A stretch of DNA of 12,168 bases. Source: Bacillota bacterium (lineage in GTDB: Bacteria; Bacillota; Clostridia; Acetivibrionales; DTU013). Both the position numbers and the translations under genes were made by a program. Where the stretch lies: contig JAEWQC010000154.1 of assembly GCA_023399355.1 (NCBI GenBank), positions 1-12,168 of the forward strand, in the 5' to 3' direction. The notes under the pieces were generated by a model. It made no database searches. It was not told the DNA's origin and saw only the letters and a program-made list of their open reading frames with translations. Positions 6,190 through 12,168 of the stretch are shown here, piece by piece (positions within the stretch are counted from its first letter, which is position 1; every line of letters starts with the position of its first letter).

Positions 6190-7456
6190 TCTCCTCTTTG
6201 CCAACGTTTTGCGAGGTGATGTTTCGATCATTCTTAATATTGTACTTATTTTTTCACTTGTAGAGTTAAAATACAGTAAAAAGGTTACACTCACTGTTTT
6301 AACTGCAGCCTGTACTTTGATCATTATTGTGAATAACTGTTTGTACGTTTTTTATGATGTAACAATTGTGGGCAGATTAAGTATTGGCATTTGGCTTGCA
6401 GCCGGTATATGCCTCAAATTTTTGAGTACTGACAGTATTATGAAATGGTTATTTAATATAATTACCGCAATAAATGTTTTATTCTTTATAACAGTAATAA
6501 GTTATGTTTTATCGCGCTACTTTCCATATCCCATGTACACAAACACAGCAATTCGCATTGTACTATATATAATTTTTATCATACTATTTAAGAAATTTGT
6601 GTATCCCCTCTATCGGCAGGTGGCGGATCGATGGCAACAATTTCTATCGGTTACCGTGGGGATTATGCTGAATTATGCATATATATTAATTACCTCTCAA
6701 GATATTGCTGCAACAATTACAAGAAACTTTATACCCATTTTACTACTGACGGGCTTGATGTTTCTGGTTTATGGTGCGATACTCTGGTCATTTCAAAGCA
6801 TCATACAGGAATATAAATTCCATATCGAAAAAGAGCAGACCAGGCTGCAAGATGAACTTCTTTCCTCGCAGCTTGCGGCATATGAAGAATTTTTTGAAGT
6901 CTCAAAACGCCACCGTCACGATTTGCGGCACCATAATCAAATTATCATGGAATACCTTAAATCCGGCGATACAGAAGGTGCCGAGGAATATTTGCAGCTT
7001 TATGATGCAAGCCTCACAGAAACTGCCGCAACAAGCTATTGCAAAAATCACATTGCCAATGCGGTGCTATGCCTGTATGCACAAAAGGCGCAAAAGGAAG
7101 ATATCCTCTTCGCCGCAAATGCGGACATTCCCGAAAGTGTAGCTATGACTCCACCTGAGTTTGGCAGTTTGCTTTCCAATATTCTTGAAAATGCACTGGA
7201 AGCCTGCAGAAGGACAAGAGCGGATGAGCGCTTTATCACTTTTACAGCCGAAGTTGAGGAGGAAAGCTTGAAAATAGAGCTGCAAAACTCAGTAAGCGGC
7301 AAAGTGGAAATCAGAAACAACCTTCCTGTTTCGACAAAAAAAAACGGCGGTCTAGGCACAAAAAGCGTGCTGCACATTGTAGAGAGCTATCATGGCATGC
7401 TTAATTTCAGTCAGGAGGGCGACACCTTTATCACTCAGATTGTTCTGCCTGCATAG
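6182..7456 (+). CDS. AgrC-like GHKL sensor histidine kinase
   Basis: This 424-residue membrane kinase has six or seven hydrophobic segments within residues 1 to about 207, a helical linker (about 208-240), and a histidine box KRHRHDLRHHNQ with the likely phosphorylated His246. The C-terminal GHKL ATPase domain shows the N box NILENALEA (Asn333, Asn337) and the G box GGLGTKS (389-395), ending at VLPA. Kinases of this family phosphorylate LytTR response regulators, often in reply to secreted peptides sensed by the membrane part. The GTG start is supported by AAAGGAGG nine bases upstream, inside the end of the regulator gene. No agrB/agrD-type signal genes are seen next to it, so the signal is unknown. 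The A/T-rich membrane half and more balanced catalytic half are normal. Confidence 0.93.
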   Translation: MDNLLFANVLRGDVSIILNIVLIFSLVELKYSKKVTLTVLTAACTLIIIVNNCLYVFYDVTIVGRLSIGIWLAAGICLKFLSTDSIMKWLFNIITAINVLFFITVISYVLSRYFPYPMYTNTAIRIVLYIIFIILFKKFVYPLYRQVADRWQQFLSVTVGIMLNYAYILITSQDIAATITRNFIPILLLTGLMFLVYGAILWSFQSIIQEYKFHIEKEQTRLQDELLSSQLAAYEEFFEVSKRHRHDLRHHNQIIMEYLKSGDTEGAEEYLQLYDASLTETAATSYCKNHIANAVLCLYAQKAQKEDILFAANADIPESVAMTPPEFGSLLSNILENALEACRRTRADERFITFTAEVEEESLKIELQNSVSGKVEIRNNLPVSTKKNGGLGTKSVLHIVESYHGMLNFSQEGDTFITQIVLPA

Positions 7457-7471
7457 TTTATATAAGCATAT

Positions 7472-7583
7472 AACGAGGCGAAAGATTTCCCCCACATCTA
7501 AAGCTATTTTTGCTTACGCAAAAAAGCCTGGGTGGCAGGTACCGATTTGCTTTTCAGGCGGAGAGCATATCTCCCGCCTCGTT
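7472..7583 (+). ncRNA. Candidate structured RNA with competing stems
   Basis: A perfect 9-bp pair, aacgaggcg (7472-7480) with cgcctcgtt (7575-7583), closes a 112-base region after the kinase stop codon. Inside are a 7-bp hairpin tttttgc/gcaaaaa with loop ttac (7507-7524) and a second hairpin, aggcggaga with tctcccgcct (7556-7579). The closing stem and the second hairpin share the same ccgcct bases and cannot coexist. In addition gcctg (7526-7530) can pair with caggc (7555-7559). I do not recognise it as a known riboswitch class. It may be a 3' UTR element, an RNA switch or chance folding. Confidence 0.4.
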
Positions 7584-7600
7584 GAAACACTGCTGAGGTA

Positions 7601-7631
7601 AGAAAATTTTTCTACAAACGAAAAATTTTCT
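7601..7631. repeat. Perfect 11-bp A/T-rich inverted repeat
   Basis: Arms agaaaattttt (7601-7611) and aaaaattttct (7621-7631) are exact complements around ctacaaacg. Being A/T-only in the core, the hairpin is modest in stability; it could protect the operon 3' end or be a protein-binding palindrome. Confidence 0.7.
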
Positions 7632-7648
7632 TTGAACCGAAGTGTTAT

Positions 7649-7694
7649 AAGAGCCGTATAAAAACAGTTTGTTGTTTTTATGCGGCTCTTTTTT
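7649..7694 (+). terminator. Strong intrinsic terminator of the regulator-kinase operon
   Basis: An 18-bp stem, from aagagccg (7649) to cggctctt (7690), has a single G-U pair, a 6-base loop (gtttgt) and a T-run at 7689-7694. It separates the two-component operon from the genes that begin at 7918, so the latter need their own promoter. Near-symmetry lets it work on the other strand too, where the A-run becomes a T-run only in part. Confidence 0.9.
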
Positions 7695-7715
7695 GTGTTT
7701 GCACATTTTGTCGTC

Positions 7716-7745
7716 TTGTGCAGAATTATGTATGTTTTGTGCAGA
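7716..7745 (+). promoter_or_regulatory. Putative LytTR operator: two 9-bp direct repeats
   Basis: TTGTGCAGA occurs at 7716-7724 and again, identical, at 7737-7745, separated by 12 bp. Repeat starts are thus 21 bp apart, two helical turns. Known LytTR sites (for example those of AgrA and related activators) are two 9-bp direct repeats separated by about 12 bp and placed just upstream of a weak -35. Here a LytTR gene lies 1.5 kb upstream, the repeats follow its terminator, and a weak promoter follows the repeats. The link to this regulator is inference from geometry and position. Confidence 0.6.
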
Positions 7746-7749
7746 CGAA

Positions 7750-7778
7750 GAAAAAATCGGCCTTTTTTGCACTATTCT
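7750..7778 (+). promoter_or_regulatory. Weak, perhaps activator-dependent, promoter
   Basis: TATTCT (7773-7778) could be a -10. The base run 17 bp upstream, gaaaaa, is a poor -35, as expected where an activator bound at 7716-7745 recruits polymerase. The leader to the ATG at 7918 would be about 130 bases. Other -10 placements are possible. Confidence 0.35.
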
Positions 7779-7917
7779 ATCGTTGAGAAACAAATGAAAT
7801 AGTACTTCCGATTTTTCGCGGGCCACTTATGTGAACTGTACGGTGTGTAGCAAAATTGTAGCGGAAGTTGTTGTTTTATTGTTCCTAAATAAGGCATTTT
7901 GGAAGGAGTTCATGTGA

Positions 7918-8127
7918 ATGCTTCAAAACTGCATTGACCACACGAAGGAAGTGGAAAAGCGAATATCTGCGATTACGACAAGTCCCAGGGACACCTGTTC
8001 CTTTTATCAGCCAAGGGATATGTGCCTTAATGCGATGAAGGAGTGCTGGTATTGCAGGTATGCTTCGTTTGATTTTGCGAGTGAGGACCCAAACAAGCAC
8101 GGATTTTGCAAATTTAAGAAGCGTTAA
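7918..8127 (+). CDS. Small six-cysteine protein of unknown function
   Basis: This 69-residue protein is preceded by AAGGAG nine bases before its ATG. It has no signal peptide or membrane segment. Cysteines stand at 5, 27, 36, 43, 46 and 64, with a compact core DMCLNAMKECWYCRYASF containing a Cys-x-x-Cys pair (43/46). The pattern suggests metal (zinc or iron-sulfur) or redox binding in the cytoplasm, but I recognise no named family. Only 37 bases, with no terminator, separate it from the large surface protein gene, so the two are probably cotranscribed. The upstream repeats at 7716-7745 suggest control by the neighbouring two-component system. It is not an AgrD-like peptide: it lacks the amphipathic leader and acidic tail. 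Confidence 0.75.
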   Translation: MLQNCIDHTKEVEKRISAITTSPRDTCSFYQPRDMCLNAMKECWYCRYASFDFASEDPNKHGFCKFKKR

Positions 8128-8164
8128 CTTATTAACAGAAAGTCATAATCAATAGGAGGAAAAT

Positions 8165-11100
8165 ATGAAAACAACGAAATCATGTGGGAAGAAGATTTTA
8201 TCTTTCTTATTAGCCTTGTTAATGGTCGTAGGGCTATTCTCTGGAATGACCATGCAGGTGAGGGCGGCAGAGATGGACTATTCTCCGGGAGCGACGGCAG
8301 GTACAAGTTCGGCACCGGTGACCTATAACATCAGTAATGAGGCACAGCTTCGAGACCTTGCAACGGCGGTAAACAATGGTACAAGTTATCAATACACCAC
8401 ATTTGTGCTTCAGAATGACATTGCTCTTTCCGGCGGTGCTTGGACGCCTATTGGAACAACAGATGGTGCAGTACATCCATTCCAAGGTACGTTTGATGGG
8501 AATAACAAAAAAATTGCAGGGATAAAAATCGGCTCATCAAGTGCTCCGGAAGTTACGCTTTCCAATGTGGGTTTGTTTGGTTATGTTCGTAGCAGCATTA
8601 TAAAAAATCTCGGAGTAGAAGCTGAGATTCATTTAAAAATAGTTTCTGAAGACATAAACAGTTCTGCATCCAGCGGTGGCTTAGTTGGCAAAAATGACGG
8701 CACAATCACAAACAGCTATGCAACCGGAAATATTATAGTTGAAGGAAAGATGGATAATGTACGCAGAGTTGTTGCAGGCGGTTTAGCAGGTTGGAATACC
8801 GGCACAATCACAAACAGCTACGCAACAGCTAATGTCACCGGAGTATCTTTTGATTATCTCGGCGGCTTGGTCGGCCTAAACACTGGTACAGCCATAAACA
8901 ACAGCTATGCAACCGGAAATGTTACCTGTAACGGACCTTCTGGCTTTGTAGGTGGCTTGGTCGGCCTAAACAATGGTACAGCCATAAACAACAGCTATGC
9001 AACCGGAAATCTTACCTGTAGTGGAGTTTCTGACTTTGTTGGCGGCTTGGTTGGTAATAATTTAAATAAAGTAATCTCAAATTGCTATTGGAATAATAAT
9101 GCTGCCCAGACGGTGAACGGGGCAGCACAATCCCTTAAAAAAAGCGTTGGAAGTGGGACTTCTGACGGTGTAACGTCTATGACATCCGACAATATGCAAG
9201 CTGATTCTTTTGTGGCAACGCTAAACGCTAACCTTGATACACTCGCAGACACAGCGCTGTATAAATGGCAGGTAAAGGCAAACGATTATCCGACATTTTC
9301 GAATACTCTTTGGTCAGCGCCGATAATAACAACAATCGAAAAAGCGATAACCATCGGCACAGTTGCACCTGCTATTGCTGAGGAAATGGCAAATGGCACG
9401 GTCTCAGTGCCGACAGGCGCCACAGACCCAGTTGTTACATGGTCTAAAGATAACGGTATATCCTGGACAGCAAGTGGGAACTTTGCGGCAGGCACGGTCT
9501 ACAAAACGAAATATGTCTACACAGCAAACACAGGCTACCAGTTTGACAGCGCCATCGCGGCAGTCGATATTTCCGTTACATACCTTGGTAACGGTACAAA
9601 AAATGTTGTGCTTACCAACAGCAATAAAACTCTCACAATAACGGTGACGTGGCCGACAACCACAACACCTCCCAACTGGGCAGACGGAATAACCGCAACA
9701 ACTACTACCTGGGACAGCGGGGGAACAATAACCACAGCGGTTGAGCTCTCACAATTCGCTTATAATGTTAATCACGGTAAAGATTATTCGGGTCAAACAA
9801 TTACGTTGGGTAATGACATCAATCTTGCCGGCAAGAAATGGACACCTATTGCATTAGGCGGTTCAGATCCATTCAAAGGTACATTTGATGGGAATTCAAA
9901 AAAAATCACAGGGATTGAAATCGGTTCATCGAGTGCTCCGGATAATACGCTTGTCTTTCCAGGGTTTTTTGGGTATATTCATATTGGCACCGTAAAAAAT
10001 CTTGGAGTAGATGTTGCGATTTACTCAAATAAAGATATTGCTCAAATAGGCGGCTTGGCCGGCTATAATGACAGCACAATCACAAACTGCTATGCAACAG
10101 GCAATGTCACCGGCGATTGTTTCGCTGTCACTGGATTGGTTGGTTTTAACAGCAACGGGACAATTGCAGACTGCCACGCATCAGCTGATGTTACCGGTAT
10201 CGGTATACATCCTTGCTATACAGGTGGATTGGTAGGCCTTAACTCCGGTACAATCAAAGACAGCTATTCAACAGGTAATGTTATCTGTGAAAATAACGAA
10301 TATCCTTCTTATGTCGGTGGATTGGCTGCATCAAATGCTACTTATTCCACAATCGTAAACAGTTACGCAACAGGTAATGTAACCGGAGGAGCTTCTATCG
10401 ATGTCGGCGGATTGGTTGGCTATAACAACAGCGGTACAATCAAAAACAGCTACGCCACAGGTAATGGTACCGGAGGAGCTTCTTCCCGTGTCGGCGGATT
10501 GGTTGGTTATTCCCTCAATGGGATAATCACAAACAGCTACGCAACAGGTGATGTTACCGGAGGAGCTTCTGCCAGTATCGGCGGATTGGTTGGTAGTAAT
10601 GCCGGTTATGCACCCACAGATAGCTATTGGAATAATGATGCTACCCAGACGGTAGACGGGACGGAACAATCCCCTAAAAAAGCCGTTGGAAGTGGTGATA
10701 CTGGCGATGTAACGTCTATGACATCCGTAAATATGAAAGATCCTTCTTTTGTGACGACGCTGAATAATAACATTGATTTGTATGAGGACACAACGTTGTC
10801 AAAATGGAAGGTTAAGTCAAACGATTATCCGACATTTTTATATAGGAATTGGATAGCACCGACAAAAATAACAAAAGCGATAACGATTGATACAACTGCA
10901 CCTGTAACGGCTGCATACATTGCAGATGGCATATGCACACAACTGGAAGGTGCATCAGGCCCTGCTATTACATGGTCTGCCGATTTTGGCGCATCATGGA
11001 CTGCAAGTGGGAGCTTTGTGGCAAATACGTATTACAAAACAAAATATGTCTATACAGCAAACGAAGGCTACCAGTTTGACCGTTCAATGCAGGCAACAGA

Positions 11101-12168
11101 TATAACAGTTACAAATCTAGGCAGTGGTTTCAAATTTGTCGAACATGCCGACAACTATAAAACCCTGACAATAACTGTAACTTGGCCGATAACTGCAACG
11201 GCAGAATTAGTAACAATACACGGTACGGTCAGGGACAAAGGTGGCAACCCTATCACAGGGGCAACAGTTACCCTCACACCTGGTGCAGGTGCACCAAATC
11301 CCGCAACTACAGGCAATGACGGCAAATATACCATTAACAATGTCCCGGCCGGCAACTATGTGGTTACGGTTACATTGCCAAACGGTGGCGGTAGCTTTAC
11401 CAAAAACATCACTGCTCCGGGCGGCAACATGGATATCCAGCAGCCGACGGTACCAACCTATACTGTGAGCGGCTCAATAAAGGATGCAACTGACAGCCCG
11501 GTATCCGGTGCAACGGTAACCTTAACAAATACAACTGACAATACAAAAATATACACCGGTACAACCGACAGTAACGGCAATTACGCAATTACCGGTGTTC
11601 CGGACGGAAGCTATACCGTTAATGTAACTAAAGGCGGTGAGACCTACGACTGCGGTAACGCTGGTATTACAGTCAGCGGCAGCAATATATCAGGCGGAAG
11701 CGGAAATATATCAGCGACAATACCAACCTATACCGTAACCTACGATGGCAATGTCAACGATAGCGGCACTGCGCCGTTAGACAGTGCTTCCTATAAAAAA
11801 GGAGCTTATGCAAGGGTAATGGGGAAAGGCAGCCTTGTAAGGAACGGCTATAGCTTCACAGGGTGGAATACAGAGTCAGATGGCAGCGGAATGAGCTACA
11901 AGGTCAATGATACTTTTGTAATCAAGGGAAATGTAACGCTGTATGCACAGTGGAAGGCGGTTGACAGCGCCCAAACCCCTATTTTTACATCCAGCAATGT
12001 AAGAGGTATAGTGGCAGTGACTCCGGCTGCATGTGAATATGAGCTTTCAGTTACTGCAGTCGTAAACGATGGCGGAACCTTATCCTATCAGTGGTACGAA
12101 CGCACAGACGGCACAACAGCCGTTGCCATCGGCTCGGCAACCAATTCAAGCTACACACCTTCCACAAC
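8165..12168 (+). CDS. Giant secreted repeat protein (GLUG/Ig-like/InlB-type adhesin), 3' partial
   Basis: The frame is open from an ATG with AGGAGG five to six bases upstream to the window end (1334 codons seen, no stop). A signal peptide (about 1-35, ending VRAA) is followed by two long related modules. Module A (about 54-497) and module B (about 521-1008) each have a PF07581-like GLUG array (GGLVGxNxGTIxNSYATGNVTG; five copies at about 171-310, seven at about 629-825), a SYWNN segment and an Ig-like domain ending TITVTWP. Two carboxypeptidase-regulatory-like modules follow (about 1016-1095, 1098-1187), then an InlB/Flg_new-type repeat (about 1188-1264, GYSFTGWNTESDGSG to LYAQWK), and the start of another Ig-like domain (SYQWYERTDG). 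GLUG and InlB-type repeats are common in bacterial surface and adhesion proteins; target unknown. The wall anchor, perhaps SLH or LPxTG, must lie beyond the window. It is the second gene of a likely operon with the Cys-rich protein. Confidence 0.9.
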   Translation, partial: MKTTKSCGKKILSFLLALLMVVGLFSGMTMQVRAAEMDYSPGATAGTSSAPVTYNISNEAQLRDLATAVNNGTSYQYTTFVLQNDIALSGGAWTPIGTTDGAVHPFQGTFDGNNKKIAGIKIGSSSAPEVTLSNVGLFGYVRSSIIKNLGVEAEIHLKIVSEDINSSASSGGLVGKNDGTITNSYATGNIIVEGKMDNVRRVVAGGLAGWNTGTITNSYATANVTGVSFDYLGGLVGLNTGTAINNSYATGNVTCNGPSGFVGGLVGLNNGTAINNSYATGNLTCSGVSDFVGGLVGNNLNKVISNCYWNNNAAQTVNGAAQSLKKSVGSGTSDGVTSMTSDNMQADSFVATLNANLDTLADTALYKWQVKANDYPTFSNTLWSAPIITTIEKAITIGTVAPAIAEEMANGTVSVPTGATDPVVTWSKDNGISWTASGNFAAGTVYKTKYVYTANTGYQFDSAIAAVDISVTYLGNGTKNVVLTNSNKTLTITVTWPTTTTPPNWADGITATTTTWDSGGTITTAVELSQFAYNVNHGKDYSGQTITLGNDINLAGKKWTPIALGGSDPFKGTFDGNSKKITGIEIGSSSAPDNTLVFPGFFGYIHIGTVKNLGVDVAIYSNKDIAQIGGLAGYNDSTITNCYATGNVTGDCFAVTGLVGFNSNGTIADCHASADVTGIGIHPCYTGGLVGLNSGTIKDSYSTGNVICENNEYPSYVGGLAASNATYSTIVNSYATGNVTGGASIDVGGLVGYNNSGTIKNSYATGNGTGGASSRVGGLVGYSLNGIITNSYATGDVTGGASASIGGLVGSNAGYAPTDSYWNNDATQTVDGTEQSPKKAVGSGDTGDVTSMTSVNMKDPSFVTTLNNNIDLYEDTTLSKWKVKSNDYPTFLYRNWIAPTKITKAITIDTTAPVTAAYIADGICTQLEGASGPAITWSADFGASWTASGSFVANTYYKTKYVYTANEGYQFDRSMQATDITVTNLGSGFKFVEHADNYKTLTITVTWPITATAELVTIHGTVRDKGGNPITGATVTLTPGAGAPNPATTGNDGKYTINNVPAGNYVVTVTLPNGGGSFTKNITAPGGNMDIQQPTVPTYTVSGSIKDATDSPVSGATVTLTNTTDNTKIYTGTTDSNGNYAITGVPDGSYTVNVTKGGETYDCGNAGITVSGSNISGGSGNISATIPTYTVTYDGNVNDSGTAPLDSASYKKGAYARVMGKGSLVRNGYSFTGWNTESDGSGMSYKVNDTFVIKGNVTLYAQWKAVDSAQTPIFTSSNVRGIVAVTPAACEYELSVTAVVNDGGTLSYQWYERTDGTTAVAIGSATNSSYTPST
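8861..9040 (+). repeat. Recent 90-bp tandem duplication within GLUG array 1
   Basis: Units 8861-8950 and 8951-9040 encode 30 residues each and are almost identical over their first two thirds (ggcttggtcggcctaaac, then ggtacagccataaacaac, then agctatgcaaccggaaat), differing mostly in the last third. The similarity at silent positions points to a recent duplication. Confidence 0.85.
10316..10579 (+). repeat. Tandem GLUG units of 87-90 bp in array 2
   Basis: Three units, 10316-10405, 10406-10492 and 10493-10579, share ggcggattggttgg, aacagctacgc(a/c)acaggt and accggaggagcttct. Lengths are multiples of three, so copy gain or loss keeps the frame. Confidence 0.8.

Larger units (their letters stand above)
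8315..11188 (+). repeat. About 1.4-kb internal duplication in the adhesin gene
   Basis: Equivalent landmarks recur about 1.4 kb apart: tttgatgggaat at about 8491 and 9888, the tcatcaagtgctccgga-type block at about 8534 and 9927, the tattggaataat block after each GLUG array, acgattatccgacattt before each Ig-like module, and ttacatggtct within it. Each copy encodes a full module (opening domain, GLUG array, SYWNN segment, Ig-like domain). The copies have diverged and hold different GLUG numbers. Confidence 0.85.

Noticed and set aside
5401..6324. Minus-strand 307-codon frame opposite the response regulator
   Set aside because: It is antisense to a gene with complete receiver and LytTR domains, and its protein is compositionally odd with no domain.
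7518..7549. Possible c-di-GMP or T-box riboswitch (acgcaaaaaagcc and gggtggcaggtacc words)
   Set aside because: The order of conserved elements does not match GEMM aptamers, and the GGGTGGxACC-like word has a three-base insertion and no tRNA synthetase or amino-acid gene follows.
7918..8127. AgrD-type autoinducer precursor
   Set aside because: It has six cysteines and a charged body, with no amphipathic leader or acidic tail, and no AgrB-like protease is nearby.
10331..10669. Minus-strand repeat protein (NQSADTGRSSSG units)
   Set aside because: The regularity comes from the antisense of the GLUG repeats; there is no start signal.

Overview
The window looks like a chromosomal segment from a low-GC Gram-positive anaerobe of the Clostridia. 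This is an inference from A/T-rich intergenic DNA, strong AGGAGG-type ribosome binding sites, S-layer homology (SLH) domains, SH3b-NlpC/P60 wall hydrolases and an AgrC/AgrA-like GHKL/LytTR pair. I cannot name a species. The theme is the cell surface: every intact gene encodes a secreted or surface protein, a regulator, or a small cysteine-rich protein.

Left part (1-4500), all genes on the minus strand. The first 120 bp hold imperfect direct repeats that resemble subterminal repeats of an insertion sequence. Then come a secreted SH3b-SH3b-NlpC/P60 endopeptidase with a Ser/Thr minisatellite linker (406-1632), a short secreted protein made only of three SLH repeats (2063-2740), and a secreted alpha/beta-hydrolase gene (3200-4381) broken by an in-frame TAG that separates its nucleophile serine from its histidine. 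Each has a recognisable sigma-A-like promoter. A 27-bp imperfect inverted repeat beside the SLH gene carries an opposing copy of the last SLH residues.

Middle (4570-5290): a decayed IS3-family transposase (one TGG-to-TGA nonsense change and one frameshift), a nested palindrome, and a sequence resembling an IS3 right end. That end contains a good -35/-10 pair pointing into the next operon.

Right part (5443-12168), plus strand. A LytTR response regulator and an AgrC-like GHKL histidine kinase overlap by 8 bp. They are followed by 460 bp of non-coding DNA with a potentially switching RNA structure, an A/T hairpin, a strong intrinsic terminator, and two identical 9-bp direct repeats whose starts are 21 bp apart, the geometry used by LytTR regulators. 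Downstream lies a probable two-gene operon: a 69-residue six-cysteine protein, then a very large secreted repeat protein (at least 1334 residues, running off the window) with duplicated GLUG arrays, Ig-like modules, two carboxypeptidase-regulatory-like modules and an InlB/Flg_new-type repeat.

The simplest model is that the two-component system switches on the Cys-rich protein and the giant adhesin through the 21-bp-spaced repeats. This is inference from position and site geometry, not shown by the sequence alone.
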